From Neolewinella persica DSM 23188 (GTDB lineage: Bacteria; Bacteroidota; Bacteroidia; Chitinophagales; Saprospiraceae): 64,000 nt of DNA. Every line of letters starts with the position of its first letter. Position 1 is the first letter of the stretch. The translations under genes were made by a program, and so were the position numbers. Where the stretch lies: assembly GCF_000373105.1 (NCBI RefSeq), contig NZ_KB890417.1, forward strand, positions 28,339 to 92,338, given 5' to 3'. Below, piece by piece: positions 47,953 through 58,345 of this stretch. The notes beneath the pieces are model-generated. The model did no database searches and was not told where the DNA came from. It saw only the letters and a program-made list of their open reading frames with translations.

Positions 47953-49092
47953 ATGTCCCTGCTGGACGCCCCCTACCGTTTTTCCAAACTTCAGAAAACA
48001 CTGCTGGCCATTGCCGGTCTGGTGTTGTTCCTGCTCCTTTGGTGGCTGCTCGCTGAGCAGCTTTCCGTGCAGGCACCGGTTGGCTACCAAAACTCCCGGA
48101 TGCCGTCCAGCCTAAGTACGGACCCCGACTCCATCGCGCTGCGCAAAACACTGATAGCCAAAGACTCCATTGCTTTTGCCACCGCGGAAAACTTTAATAA
48201 GGTATATCCGCTATTGCCTCCTCCGCAAAAGGTACTCGGTGCTATTCCAGCCCTGATCAGTCCGTCGGAAGCCTCCATCAATAAAAGCTTGCTACATCAC
48301 ACCAGGGTATCCGTCTGGCGTAACCTCCAGGGATACTTCTGGGCGGTCTTCCTAGCGCTTCTGATTGGAATTCCCATTGCCATTAGCCCCATTGCTAAAG
48401 CGATGTTCAGCCGACAGATAGACACCCTGCGTTACGTGCCGTTAACGGCGCTGACCCCTATTTTCCTGATCATTTTCCGCCCGGAAGCGTCGGAGGCCAT
48501 GAAAGTCAGTTTCCTGGCCTTCGGTATTCTCGTTTACCTCCTGCCAGTGGTAATGCAACGCCTTTGGGAAACCGAGGACGTTTACCTGAAAACGGCTTAC
48601 ACCCTTGGTGCCAGTGACTGGCAACTGGTGAAATCTGTTTACGTACCAGCGGTGCTGAGCAAGCTGATTGACGATATCCGGGTCCTCACGGCCATTAGCT
48701 GGACCTACATCATCATCGCCGAAGTATATTATCGTGACGACGGACTTGGATCCCTCAGCTATATACTGGGTCGTCAGGGAAACGTAGCTGGCGTATTCGC
48801 CGTCCTCATTACCATCGTCATCATCGGTTATCTTCAGGATCAACTCTTTGCCTACATGAACCGCCGGTTGTTCCCTTATCGCGACGTTAAGGCCGTGTCT
48901 CCGGGCTTGCGGGAAACCCGTACGGGCTTCCTGATCATCCTAGGGGTGGTGATGGTACTCTTGCTGATCCAGGCCTTTACCGGCGTCATTCCGATTCTTG
49001 GCTTCATTGTCGGAATTATCGTGGCGGCGGCAATTGTGCTGATCATTTTTGGAGAGTTTAAGTTGCGGAGTGCGGGTGCGGCGGCCAGTTAA
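47953..49092 (+). CDS. ABC transporter permease (nitrate/sulfonate/taurine type)
   Basis: A 379-residue inner-membrane permease of the SsuC/NrtB class. An N-terminal membrane segment (LLAIAGLVLFLLLWWLLAEQL) and a periplasmic loop precede the BPD_transp_1 core (about 115-300: VSVWRNLQGYFWAVFLALLIGIPIAI, PLTALTPIFLIIFRPEASEAMK, YTLGASDWQLVKSVYVPAVLSKLIDDIRVLTAISWTYIIIAEVY), where the EAA loop contacts the ATPase. Two extra helices at the C-terminus (GFLIILGVVMVLLLIQAFTG and onward) are not usual for SsuC. The ATPase gene follows after 147 bp. No partner binding protein of this class lies nearby, so the substrate is open. Confidence 0.87.
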   Translation: MSLLDAPYRFSKLQKTLLAIAGLVLFLLLWWLLAEQLSVQAPVGYQNSRMPSSLSTDPDSIALRKTLIAKDSIAFATAENFNKVYPLLPPPQKVLGAIPALISPSEASINKSLLHHTRVSVWRNLQGYFWAVFLALLIGIPIAISPIAKAMFSRQIDTLRYVPLTALTPIFLIIFRPEASEAMKVSFLAFGILVYLLPVVMQRLWETEDVYLKTAYTLGASDWQLVKSVYVPAVLSKLIDDIRVLTAISWTYIIIAEVYYRDDGLGSLSYILGRQGNVAGVFAVLITIVIIGYLQDQLFAYMNRRLFPYRDVKAVSPGLRETRTGFLIILGVVMVLLLIQAFTGVIPILGFIVGIIVAAAIVLIIFGEFKLRSAGAAAS

Positions 49093-49239
49093 GGGCCTTG
49101 TACCGCTGATTAACCATAGGTGCCAATCGCTTTAGTTGACCGTTTAACGATTGACGGAGAAAGGGCCTCAAATGTTTACCCGCTCGGCGGACGAGCCAGG
49201 GCTAGCGCCCGCCTCGGCCGACGAGCTAAGAATAATAAA

Positions 49240-50026
<787 letters not shown>

Positions 50027-50043
<17 letters not shown>

Positions 50044-50578
50044 AATCGAGTTGTCGGGTGTAGTACCCTGATTTCAGGGAGGGGTAATGCCCAGCCTTCA
50101 TTAAGGAATCGACCGAACCGAAACTGGCGAGGGTTTCCAGACCGAAGTAGCGGTAGCCACGGTCGTAGAGGCCCTGTAGCATTTGCCGGGTGAACACCCG
50201 GTGGCGGGGTTCGTGGTGGGCTTCGTTGATGATAACGATTTCGTGCTTTTCGGCATCTTGCAGTAATGTTGCGATGGCAGAGACGGGGCTGAAGTTGTCC
50301 CGCAAGTTTTCGAAACGGGCGGTGTCCATCCCCATCTCCCGGGCGTACGCGTCCATTACCTGATTCGCTTCAGCAGCGTTCCCCGAAAAGGACAGCCAGT
50401 TGCCGGTCATACTGAAGTTCTAGTTTTCCCGGGTGGTGTCTTTGGCGGCGGCCGTATGCAGGTAAGGCTGCTCCCATAGGTCGAAGGTGACGGTGATGGT
50501 ATCGAACTTTGGAGATACAGTTTGCTGGGCGTGGAGGTAACTCCCCACGAGTAAAAGCGTAAGTAACAGGTTTCTCAT
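50027..50578 (-). pseudogene. Broken gene for a secreted protein (NEAHH motif), in-frame TAG and truncated end
   Basis: Reading from the ATG at 50578 gives a signal peptide (MRNLLLTLLLVGSYLHAQQ) and the mature start VSPKFDTITVTFDLWEQPYL, then a TAG at 50420-50422 after 48 codons. The same frame continues without another stop to 50027 (TGNWLSFSGNAAEANQVMDAY, then IVIINEAHHEPRHRVFTRQML and GYRYFGLETLASFGSVDSL). The two parts read as one protein of a secreted Bacteroidetes type with an EAHH motif, possibly related to the ChaN/erythromycin-esterase-like group. Such proteins are usually longer; here the end runs into the ABC ATPase gene and is cut off. Internal stop plus truncation argue for a pseudogene. 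A downstream ATG at 50410 could still yield a 127-residue fragment. Confidence 0.7.
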
Positions 50579-50656
50579 AGGGGTAGAGATGAGTTTTCGG
50601 GATGGTTTGGCGGGCGGGGGCGCAGGTGCAGGGAAAGGATATCAATTAGCGCATGT

Positions 50657-50823
50657 CTCGTAGCGACTACACATTAAGTTGCCTGGGACAAGGAGGCACG
50701 ACGCAGTCCCAGGTAACGAGATAGCACCATGAATTTGCGACGCTGCGCGTCGAATATAGTAGGCTCCCTGTCCGTTACCCTGAACTTCGTCCAGGGTAAC
50801 TAATGTATAGTCGCTACGCGAAA
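50657..50823. repeat. Inverted-repeat element (~167 bp) before the broken gene
   Basis: CTCGTAGCGACTACACATTA (50657-50676) continues into GTTGCCTGGGAC. It faces its inverse GTCCAGGGTAACTAATGTAT with AGTCGCTACGCG (50789-50820). Inside are a hairpin GTTACCCTGAAC / GTCCAGGGTAAC (50774-50800) and a stem CGACGCTGCGCGTCG (50739-50753). No protein-like frame is seen. It has the form of a miniature mobile or REP-like element. Confidence 0.6.
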
Positions 50824-50849
50824 TCATGGCAGCGTTAAAAACGCTCCCG

Positions 50850-52730
50850 CTATCGAACAATCACCAACCTCCCCGTCCAATTCACCCGCTCATTACGCAG
50901 GTTTACCAGATACAGCCCTTCCGGCAAATCAATGGTTTGTAGCGGCTGAACAGCCTCGCCAGAAGTAAGCTTTTGCCATATGGTCCGGCCGTTCTGATCG
51001 AGTAGGCTAACGTGAATATCGCCTTGCTGCAGGTCTTCCGGCAATTCAAGGTTCACCATTTCTCCGGCCTTAGCCAGAGTGGGATACAGCCGAATTTCCG
51101 GGTAAGCCCGTCGGCTGTTCACCACCGGAGAAAAGCTGAACTGACCGTCGAAATCCGTCTGCCGTACCCGGTAGAAGGAATTACCGGCCAGCGGGTCACG
51201 GTCGGTGAACGAGTAGGACGTTGCTTCGGTGGCCGCTGCGCGGCCCAGCTCCTCAAAAGCCCTTCCATCGGCACTACGCTCAACGGTGAAGTAGTCATTG
51301 TCTTCCTGACCCGAGACGGACCAGGAGAGCAGGGTCGTCTTGGACCTTAGTTCTAATTGTATCCCTTGCCAACTTACGGGGAGGGCACTACAAGCCGGAG
51401 AAAGCACGGTCCCACTCGGAACAACGTCGCTAAGTACCATCCCCGCGCCTCCGGCTGCAGATCCAGTGCTGCCAGTACAACCGGCAGCCGTGGTATTCAG
51501 GCTTTCTCCGGCCACACCTCCGGCCACCACTAAACTTGCGCCGGGTAAAGTCAGGTTCGTACGGATAAGACCTCCGCCACCACCGCCACCCGGGCCGAAG
51601 CAACGGTTTAAATTTCCATTATTGACATCACCGCCTTTTCCACCAACGGCGGACAGTACGGGCGTTCCGGATACAGAAGAAGCCTCCAGATAGATGCTTC
51701 CCCCGGCACCACCGCCCCCGGCACCGTCTCCGGCAGTCGTGTTTGCTGCAGCGATACCGTTGGCCGAAATCGAAGCCGACGTACCAACCGTGAGGGTACT
51801 GGTGAAGATCAAAATAATGCCACCACCGTTACCTCCGCTGGTACCAACATTGTTATTACCGTCTCCGGCACCACCGCCGCTGCCCGGGAAGATCCGGTTG
51901 CTGTTTAGGGCCGGTAGTTTTCCTCCTTGTCCCGGAAATTCCCCATCACAATTAAATGCTCCGGTGCTGATGTCTTCTCCTCCAACGCCCCCTGCACCTG
52001 CGTTCGCGCCACCTCCGCCACCGCTGTTATGGTCATTGCCGCCGCCTCCACCAGCTGCTTGTGCGCCCCTTCCGTACTCTTTTGCACTGATGTATGAGGC
52101 AATACTTTCGCCTTTTTTACCTCCACCGTCATTTTGGGTGTCATAGAAATAGTTATTCACCCCCAGAAACCAGACACAATTCGAAACAGCATTTTCAAAA
52201 GCTCCGCCTCTAAAGCCCTTACCGTCCATATTGATCGGCGCATTAAGGGTTAGGTCATTAGTGACCGATAGTACCACTACCCCACCAGTCGTACCATCCC
52301 AGGCCTGGCCCGTAAGCTCAGCATCAACTGTGGCATCTGCATAGACCGGAACCGTGATTAGTTGTACCTGCCCCGCCGGATCATAATCCGAATGCACCAG
52401 GTCATTTTCCAGAATAACCACGCTTCCGGTGACGTCACAAACGGTCGCCAGTTCATAATTACCGGCACCACCATAGGAGGAAATGTCTCCGAAACTGCTC
52501 GAATTCGTCTCATTGATGGTCGCGCCCTGCATCTGGATCAATAATACCTGGTCCCCAACGGCAAAAAAGCCCGGGTCGGAAACAGTTACGCTGTTGCCCG
52601 GGTAATCAATTGAGTTTACGGAACTGTATTGGTTAATGGTTCCTGAAATATTGGTCTGGGCCATCAGGCCGAAACAACAAAAAAGAAACACGGCGAATAC
52701 GCCGGACATCCGGCAGCAGTAAGTAATCAT
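50850..52730 (-). CDS. Glycine-rich secreted protein with T9SS sorting domain
   Basis: A 626-residue exported protein. A signal peptide (VFAVFLFCCFGLMAQ) precedes an N-terminal beta domain (about 20-200: INQYSSVNSIDYPGNSVTVSDPGFFAVGDQVLLIQMQGA). A long glycine-rich region (about 215-440: GGGGGNDHNSGGGGGANAGAGG, GPGGGGGGGLIR) follows, reminiscent of parallel beta-helix or cell-surface filament proteins. A fibronectin-like part (FTVERSADGRAFEELG) and a T9SS C-terminal domain (EIRLYPTLAKAGEMVNLELP to the end) close it. TAAATCTG on the minus strand (52736-52743) lies five bases before the ATG. Motif A overlaps codons for GANAGAG at 51992-52010. Confidence 0.82.
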   Translation of the reverse strand: MITYCCRMSGVFAVFLFCCFGLMAQTNISGTINQYSSVNSIDYPGNSVTVSDPGFFAVGDQVLLIQMQGATINETNSSSFGDISSYGGAGNYELATVCDVTGSVVILENDLVHSDYDPAGQVQLITVPVYADATVDAELTGQAWDGTTGGVVVLSVTNDLTLNAPINMDGKGFRGGAFENAVSNCVWFLGVNNYFYDTQNDGGGKKGESIASYISAKEYGRGAQAAGGGGGNDHNSGGGGGANAGAGGVGGEDISTGAFNCDGEFPGQGGKLPALNSNRIFPGSGGGAGDGNNNVGTSGGNGGGIILIFTSTLTVGTSASISANGIAAANTTAGDGAGGGGAGGSIYLEASSVSGTPVLSAVGGKGGDVNNGNLNRCFGPGGGGGGGLIRTNLTLPGASLVVAGGVAGESLNTTAAGCTGSTGSAAGGAGMVLSDVVPSGTVLSPACSALPVSWQGIQLELRSKTTLLSWSVSGQEDNDYFTVERSADGRAFEELGRAAATEATSYSFTDRDPLAGNSFYRVRQTDFDGQFSFSPVVNSRRAYPEIRLYPTLAKAGEMVNLELPEDLQQGDIHVSLLDQNGRTIWQKLTSGEAVQPLQTIDLPEGLYLVNLRNERVNWTGRLVIVR

Positions 52731-52905
52731 TTGTTCAGATTTAGGGATTTAGAACTTGTTGGACGTACCAATGGCATTAATCGGGGGATCAAGCTCCCCG
52801 ACCATACTAAATATAAGGAAAAATCCGAAAATCATTGATCGGGAGGCTGTACGTCGCAGGGTAATCGCCAGGTTACTAACGAAGACAAGGCCATGAACGA
52901 CCTTG

Positions 52906-52962
52906 CTACAAAAGAGGACCTCCGGCCCTGAACAGGTAGGGCCGGAGGTCCGTCTCTTGTAG
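52906..52962 (-). terminator. Strong hairpin downstream of the M14 peptidase
   Basis: CTACAAAAGAGGACCTCCGG runs into CCCT and pairs with AGGGCCGGAGGTCCGTCTCTTGTAG (52938-52962); the inner 13 bp are perfect. On the minus strand the stem is followed by CTCTTTTG. It lies 167 bases after the M14 stop codon. The rest of the 52731-53128 interval shows no gene. Confidence 0.6.
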
Positions 52963-53128
52963 CGTGTGGGTTCACCCCCACGTTTTAGTTGTTCAAATCA
53001 AGCGATTGGTAAACCTTACAATTACCCTGTTACGCGTCGAGCGTAACAAAGAAATGAGAATACCTTCACCAGTAAAATGAAAGGCCGGCAATTAGTACAC
53101 CCGACGCACAGCGTCCCGATCAACAGGC

Positions 53129-55663
53129 CTACTCCATACCGGACCGACTAACGGTATCTCCAAAAATAATTGCATTCATGAACAGTCGGTTCGTACCGTA
53201 CCAAAAGGCGCGGAAGTTCATATTATCGGCAAAGTTAATGGATCGGCCGCCGCCGGCGCCACTGACAATGATCGCGGCAGAATTTCCCAATTGCTTTTCA
53301 AAACCACGTGGAGAATAGCCACTCATCAACGAATTATCACCATACATCAATGGAGAGGCGTAGGGGTTCTTTGTTGGTTCAAATATCAGGGTGCTACGCT
53401 TAAACACTGGAATATCAGCCCGCCTGAGGCCAAACATCAGCGGGTGCGTCAGGTCACCCTTTGCCTCGAAAATGGCACCACCCAGCACCCGGCCGCCGCC
53501 ATCACGTGAGGCGCGGGAATAGGGCCGCCGCGATTTATCATCCGCATCCGGGTTTTTATTTGCCCGGGTCGTGATCCTGGCCAGGTTATTGGCTGCCGCC
53601 CAGGTGGCTGCACGTTTCTGGGTGATCAAGACATTGCCTGAACCCATCCAGTCTTTTATTGCCTCAGTGCCGCTGGCACCCAAATCGCCGTAGCTGCCAT
53701 CGACCATGATGATGGTATTATAACGGCTAAGGTCAGCACGACCAACCCGATCCAACGGAAGCTTGGTGACCGGGATACCGAAGCGCTGGTCCAGCAAATG
53801 CCAGGTATCCGCGACCTCCAGACTGCTCGTGCCTCCTTCTACCAACAGGGCAATCTCAGGCTTCCGCAACGTTTGGTAAGCGGAGCGGGAGCCCATCATC
53901 AGGCCCTGTTCCGGGCTGCCGGTATCAACGCCGGTAAATTTCAGGCCGGTTGCGTCAGATACATCGTCGAGCAGGCGGTGCAGATCGAGCGGGGTCATCG
54001 TCTGGTTATTCTCTACTGGAATCATCACCGTACCGGGAGCAAATGTCTTCCCGTTGATGGTGAAGCTTTTGTCACTGACTTTCACGTTTACGCCTGCATC
54101 CAGCAGCTGGTAAATGGCCTTTGGCGAGTAATAGTCATCCGGGCCCAAGAGGTAAGCGTAGGTGGCTACCTGCGTCCCTGGGTTGTACTCCATGCCGGTA
54201 CCGCCGTAAGGCATCCAGTCGCCACCAGCGGGCATTTTGGTAGCGTACTTAGCCGGCAGGTTAAAGGCGTAAGGAATCACGAAAGTGGACACATCGTAAA
54301 AGAGGCTGTCCTCAAATTTCAGGATGGGTTCAAAAACCGCCTTAGTGAAGGGGGTTTCCCGAACGAAGTAGCGCGAGGGTTGTCCGTCTCCGTCCTGTTT
54401 CACGTTCACGTCATGGCGGCGCATCAACTCCATCATTTCCCGGGCGCGGCCCGGGTCGCCGTCTACGTCGACGACGTAGCCGGCGTCGCTGACGCCATTA
54501 TGATTGAACTCCCGCTGGTAATTCAGCAGTTCATCGCGCAGATCAGCAAAAGCCGCATGCGTACTCAGGGCCGTCGCAACCTGATTACGCACCGTAAACG
54601 CAAAGCTCAGCAGTCCGTTCTCCGTCTCCTGCAGATGACCGCGCGAGCTGGCCTGCTCGAAGAGGATACCGACGCAGCCGTTGATGTCGGGGTAGGTCGA
54701 ACCCTTTCCGTAGTAAAAATCATCGTAGCCTTCACCAGAGTAGTAAAGTGAGCCGATCGCATCCAGTGCTTTGGCATGGTACTTTCCGATCTTGGCCGTC
54801 AGGTCCTGGTTTATCTGTGGCGTCATCGGGTGGATCCGCGTCGGCTCACCGGGCATGAAAAAGAAGGTGGCGTCTTTACCCATTTCGTGGTGGTCGGTCA
54901 GGACGTTCGGCTGCCATTCGTGGAACTGCTTGATACGGGCCCGGCTTTCGGGGTGCTGCACGGGTAACCAGTCGCGGTTAAGGTCAAACCAGTAGTGATT
55001 TGTCCGGCCGCGCGGGTAGGCTTCGTTGTACTCCCGATCGTTACCATCGGCGGTCATCACCTTGTTCTTGTGGCTGTTGGCCCAGCTGGCGAAGCGGTTG
55101 AAGCCGTCGGGGTTGTAGCAAGGATCAAAAAGGATGATGTTCTTATCCAGTAGTTTACTCAGGGTTGCGTCCGGAGCAGCAGCGAGGTAATAGGCGACCA
55201 TCAGAGCGGCATTACCACCACTTGGTTCGTTACCGTGGATGCTGAAGCCCTGATAGAGTACAGCCGGAACATCTTTCAGGTCACTGGCCTTAACGTTACT
55301 GCCGCGTTCATTCCAGAACTCGTGCATCACCCGCAGGTCTTCCAATTTGGCGTGGTTGGCGGGGGTGGTTACGATCAGGTTCAGCAGCGGGCGGTCTTCG
55401 TAGGTCCGGCCGATTTCCTCCAGCACCATACGATCACTTTGGCTGGCCAGCAGGCGCATGTAGGCTTGCTGCAAGTCGTGGCTGACGTGCCAATCGCCAA
55501 CTTGCCAGCCCAGGAATTCTTTGGGCGTGGTGATGTCCGGGTTATAATCCAGGTCGGGCAGGTAATAAGTTAGTGGCCGATCTTCTTCACTGTTGCTGGT
55601 TTGGGCGCGGACGCTGGTGCAAAGGGAGATTAGCAGAAGCAAGGGGAGGAAAAACTTAGTCAT
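53129..55663 (-). CDS. M14 family zinc carboxypeptidase
   Basis: An 844-residue secreted metallopeptidase of the large Bacteroidetes M14 type. The signal peptide is MTKFFLPLLLLISLCTSVRAQ. The catalytic domain (about 45-370) has the zinc motif HGNE (His143, Glu146) and the third ligand in LTDHHEMG (His258 or 259), with substrate-site segments LFDPCYNPDGFNRFASW and GRTNHYWFDLNRDWLP, and the catalytic Glu in GILFEQASSRG. The C-terminal half (about 480-844) resembles a glutamine-amidotransferase-like beta-barrel seen in these proteins. Motif A lies at 55603-55622 and encodes CTSVRA at the signal cleavage site. The function is probably peptide turnover. Confidence 0.88.
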   Translation of the reverse strand: MTKFFLPLLLLISLCTSVRAQTSNSEEDRPLTYYLPDLDYNPDITTPKEFLGWQVGDWHVSHDLQQAYMRLLASQSDRMVLEEIGRTYEDRPLLNLIVTTPANHAKLEDLRVMHEFWNERGSNVKASDLKDVPAVLYQGFSIHGNEPSGGNAALMVAYYLAAAPDATLSKLLDKNIILFDPCYNPDGFNRFASWANSHKNKVMTADGNDREYNEAYPRGRTNHYWFDLNRDWLPVQHPESRARIKQFHEWQPNVLTDHHEMGKDATFFFMPGEPTRIHPMTPQINQDLTAKIGKYHAKALDAIGSLYYSGEGYDDFYYGKGSTYPDINGCVGILFEQASSRGHLQETENGLLSFAFTVRNQVATALSTHAAFADLRDELLNYQREFNHNGVSDAGYVVDVDGDPGRAREMMELMRRHDVNVKQDGDGQPSRYFVRETPFTKAVFEPILKFEDSLFYDVSTFVIPYAFNLPAKYATKMPAGGDWMPYGGTGMEYNPGTQVATYAYLLGPDDYYSPKAIYQLLDAGVNVKVSDKSFTINGKTFAPGTVMIPVENNQTMTPLDLHRLLDDVSDATGLKFTGVDTGSPEQGLMMGSRSAYQTLRKPEIALLVEGGTSSLEVADTWHLLDQRFGIPVTKLPLDRVGRADLSRYNTIIMVDGSYGDLGASGTEAIKDWMGSGNVLITQKRAATWAAANNLARITTRANKNPDADDKSRRPYSRASRDGGGRVLGGAIFEAKGDLTHPLMFGLRRADIPVFKRSTLIFEPTKNPYASPLMYGDNSLMSGYSPRGFEKQLGNSAAIIVSGAGGGRSINFADNMNFRAFWYGTNRLFMNAIIFGDTVSRSGME

Positions 55664-55870
55664 TTGGAGGGTGTGTGGTTAGAACTCTTGAAGCTTGTTA
55701 GCGCTGTCAAATTAGAAAAAAGTTTTGATGTGGGCTTGCTGGTGGATCGTTTCTGAAGTTTCGTGGTCTGGGTTGCACGATTATATCCCGAACCGTCATT
55801 AAATAATCGTGACACAGTCGCTCAACCCAATATGATTATCTGAAGTAAAATATAGATTGGCCTACTGCTT

Positions 55871-56710
55871 TCAATCCACCAATTCCAGCACCACCAAATA
55901 CCCACAATGATCCGAGGCTACGGCATCGCAGATGGGATAATTTTGCAGGACCCGCCAGCGATGATGGGGATAAAACAGGACGTAGTCAATCTTCTTTACC
56001 GGTGCATCCGATGGATAGGTATTGGCAGCATGCTGCTGCAGGACCGAGGCTGGAGTCGGACGGGGAATACCGAAGCCGTAACCTTCCCGGTAAGAAGCCT
56101 CCCACATCGACTCAAAAATGTTGATGGTTTTACTGCCGGGAACATCGTTCAGGTCACCAGCCAGGATCATCGGATGCTTACCGCCGGAAAAAATGCTGTT
56201 GATGGCCGTAGCCTGGGCCACCCGGTCGGTATCGTCGCTGACGTGGTCCAGGTGAGTGCCGATGAAGACGACGGTGTCTCCCGAGGCAGTTTCCGTCATC
56301 ACCTCCAGCGCCGCCCTGGGCTCGTTCTCCGGAGAGTGCGGCAGGGCATGGTTCTTACTACTCAACAGGGTGAACCCGGATAATACGCCCTCCCCGTACT
56401 CCCCACCATCGTACTTCATGGCCCGGCCAAACAGCGATTGCAGCTTAGCCCGCCAGCCGAGTTCCGTAGCAAGATCATAACCTTTTGCCCGCCTGGTTTT
56501 GAAATCTACCTCCTGTAATGCTACGAAGTCCGGCCGTGCTTCTATGATGACTTTAGCGATAGCGTCGAGGTCAAAATCGCCATTCGTAGTGGCACCGTGG
56601 AGGATGTTCAGCGTTAGCACCCGGATAACCTTGTTACTATCAACTTCGGCTTGGGAGTAGCCAGTCCCACAAGTAAAGAAGAAGGAAGTGAGCAGAAGGT
56701 ATTTAAGCAT
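55871..56710 (-). CDS. Secreted endonuclease/exonuclease/phosphatase-family protein
   Basis: A 279-residue EEP-superfamily hydrolase with an N-terminal signal (MLKYLLLTSFFFTCGTGYSQ). The metal and catalytic motifs are in order: RVLTLNILHG, FVALQEVD, GTHLDHVSDDTDR, LAGDLNDVPGSK, KIDYVLFYPHHRW and SDHCGYLVVLEL. The group includes DNases, phosphodiesterases and sphingomyelinase-like enzymes, so the substrate is open. It is exported and stands alone, downstream of the epimerase gene at 56862-58049. Confidence 0.87.
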   Translation of the reverse strand: MLKYLLLTSFFFTCGTGYSQAEVDSNKVIRVLTLNILHGATTNGDFDLDAIAKVIIEARPDFVALQEVDFKTRRAKGYDLATELGWRAKLQSLFGRAMKYDGGEYGEGVLSGFTLLSSKNHALPHSPENEPRAALEVMTETASGDTVVFIGTHLDHVSDDTDRVAQATAINSIFSGGKHPMILAGDLNDVPGSKTINIFESMWEASYREGYGFGIPRPTPASVLQQHAANTYPSDAPVKKIDYVLFYPHHRWRVLQNYPICDAVASDHCGYLVVLELVD

Positions 56711-56861
56711 GCAAATAGTTTGTTGGAGAAACGTTGAGGTTGCGTAGACGTGGTTTACCGGTGAGTTATCAAATGAACAGCTGACCTAATTGATTGAAAA
56801 AGAAATAGATCGTCCCTGAAGCTTAAGTCGTCGGCCGACCACCAAAGGTAGACGCAAAGCC

Positions 56862-58049
56862 CTACCCCTGTCGCTCCTTCCATCGCGCAAGAATATCTCC
56901 TTCCCTGGCCAACAGCCCGTCTTCCTTCCCTTCATATTCCTGACGTCGCTCCTCCGTAAGCGCATCGGAGTACCACCAGTCATGGGTATCCTTTATGCTG
57001 GTGGCCAGGCTACGGCAGGTAAGGCCAGTAGCCAGTGCTTTCTTGTTACTGACCAGAGAGGAACCGTAATTCTTACCGATCGGCGGAACCCAGGGCACGA
57101 GGTAAGGAACCTTCTCCGCCAAGAGGAAATCGTAGTCGTCGACTTGAACGAGTGTCGACTCGACGTCGAAAACCTCAATCGCTTTCCGGCCAAATTCAGC
57201 ATTCGTTGCGGCATCCACCGGGCCCACGGCATTAAAGGTACCGGTCGTTTTATCTTCTGCTAACCGGATTATCCATTCGGCCACATCCCGAACGTCGATG
57301 TACTGCACGGGGTCCTCTGCTTTTCCTGGCAACATGATTTCGCCCCCTTTGGCTAACCGAATGGGCCAGTAGATGAAGCGGTCAGTTAAATCCGCAGGCC
57401 CAATCATGTAGGTTGGTCGGACAATGATCGTCCGGTCTTCGCCAAAGGCTTTTTTTGCCGCGTTTTCCGAGTTGGTTTTCATCACCCCGTACCAGTACTC
57501 AATTTTCTCGTCTTCGTCTTCAATGCCTTCCGGTTCCACCGTCAGGGTTTCAGTTGTTTCAACGATATCATCTCCCAGATAGGGATAGTACACACCGGTG
57601 GAAGAAGTATAAAGGTACAGGCCGACCTTGTCTTTAAGCAATTCGGCGGTTCTGGTGGTCCAATCCACATTTCGTCCGGAGTTATCGATAACGACGTCCC
57701 ACTCCCGATTCTCGAGTGCAGTCAGGTTGTCTTCCCGGTCGCCAATCAGCATTTCTACCTGATCAAAGAGGTCGGCGTGAACGGAAGGTTTTGTTTTACC
57801 ACGGGTAAACGTGCTTACCTTATGCCCCCGGCTAAGCGCGTAAGCCACCTGGTGCGGGCCGATGAAACTCGTCCCGCCCAAAATCAGTATGCGAAGACTG
57901 GTCGGAGTACCGCCAGCGGAATCCTCCCCTTGCGTTTCCTCGGCTTTTTCGGTACCGGCACAGCCATAAAGGCCTGTGGCTAACAATGGAAAACCTATAC
58001 CAAGTTGGAGTAATCTTCGGTTTAATTCCCGGCGGGTAAGTTGCTGCAT
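56862..58049 (-). CDS. Tat-exported NAD-dependent epimerase/reductase-like protein
   Basis: A 395-residue protein. The N-terminus (TRRELNRRLLQLGIGFPLLATGLYGC) combines a twin-arginine-like motif with a possible lipobox. A Rossmann fold follows: ILILGGTSFIGPHQVAYALSRGHKVSTFTRG, then VIDNSGRNVDWTTRTAELL, YTSSTGVYYP and IVRPTYMIGPADLTDRFIYWPIRLAKGGEI, with a C-terminal region close to isoflavone-reductase-like or NAD-epimerase proteins. The expected Tyr-x-x-x-Lys is altered (YGVMKT), as in many atypical SDRs. The substrate is unknown. Export of a nucleotide-binding enzyme fits Tat transport. Confidence 0.82.
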   Translation of the reverse strand: MQQLTRRELNRRLLQLGIGFPLLATGLYGCAGTEKAEETQGEDSAGGTPTSLRILILGGTSFIGPHQVAYALSRGHKVSTFTRGKTKPSVHADLFDQVEMLIGDREDNLTALENREWDVVIDNSGRNVDWTTRTAELLKDKVGLYLYTSSTGVYYPYLGDDIVETTETLTVEPEGIEDEDEKIEYWYGVMKTNSENAAKKAFGEDRTIIVRPTYMIGPADLTDRFIYWPIRLAKGGEIMLPGKAEDPVQYIDVRDVAEWIIRLAEDKTTGTFNAVGPVDAATNAEFGRKAIEVFDVESTLVQVDDYDFLLAEKVPYLVPWVPPIGKNYGSSLVSNKKALATGLTCRSLATSIKDTHDWWYSDALTEERRQEYEGKEDGLLAREGDILARWKERQG

Positions 58050-58161
58050 AGTAATCTGATGTAGAATTAAAAATCTGGATTCAAGTTACTACATCCCGGG
58101 GACTTCCTAAGTACCTTCCTTATCTCAGTGTAGGTAAGCTCTTTTTTTGAAGGCAGCCGTA

Positions 58162-58345
58162 TTACTTGGCCGCCTCCGCCAGTTGTTTCGTGTCGACGTA
58201 CTGCTGGAAGGCCGTCACCTTGCCGTTTTTCAGCGTCCAGAGATGGGCGGCCTGCGTGTCGATGAGTTTACCGTTGCTTTTCCGCTTGGCGTCGTACCGG
58301 AGGGTTTGGGTTTCAGAGCCGGGAAAAAGGTTGTCCCAGGAAATT
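58162..58345 (-). pseudogene. C-terminal remnant of a SnoaL-like (NTF2-fold) gene
   Basis: A frame ending at 58162 reads ISWDNLFPGSETQTLRYDAKRK, then LIDTQAAHLWTLKNGKVTAFQQYVDTKQLAEA, the typical last strands of a SnoaL-like protein. Its N-terminal half is missing. Upstream of residue WDN the DNA belongs to the epimerase gene in another frame (58313-59251), which itself ends abruptly. A deletion seems to have joined the two genes near 58340. Confidence 0.68.

Noticed and set aside
50642..50860. Minus-strand frame of 72 residues
   Set aside because: It is entirely the inverted-repeat element at 50657-50823 read as protein.
51340..52146. Plus-strand proline-rich frames of 117 and 150 residues
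   Set aside because: Antisense shadows of the glycine-rich gene (Gly codons read backwards as Pro/Ala).
53798..54751. Plus-strand frame of 317 residues
   Set aside because: Antisense shadow of the M14 peptidase.
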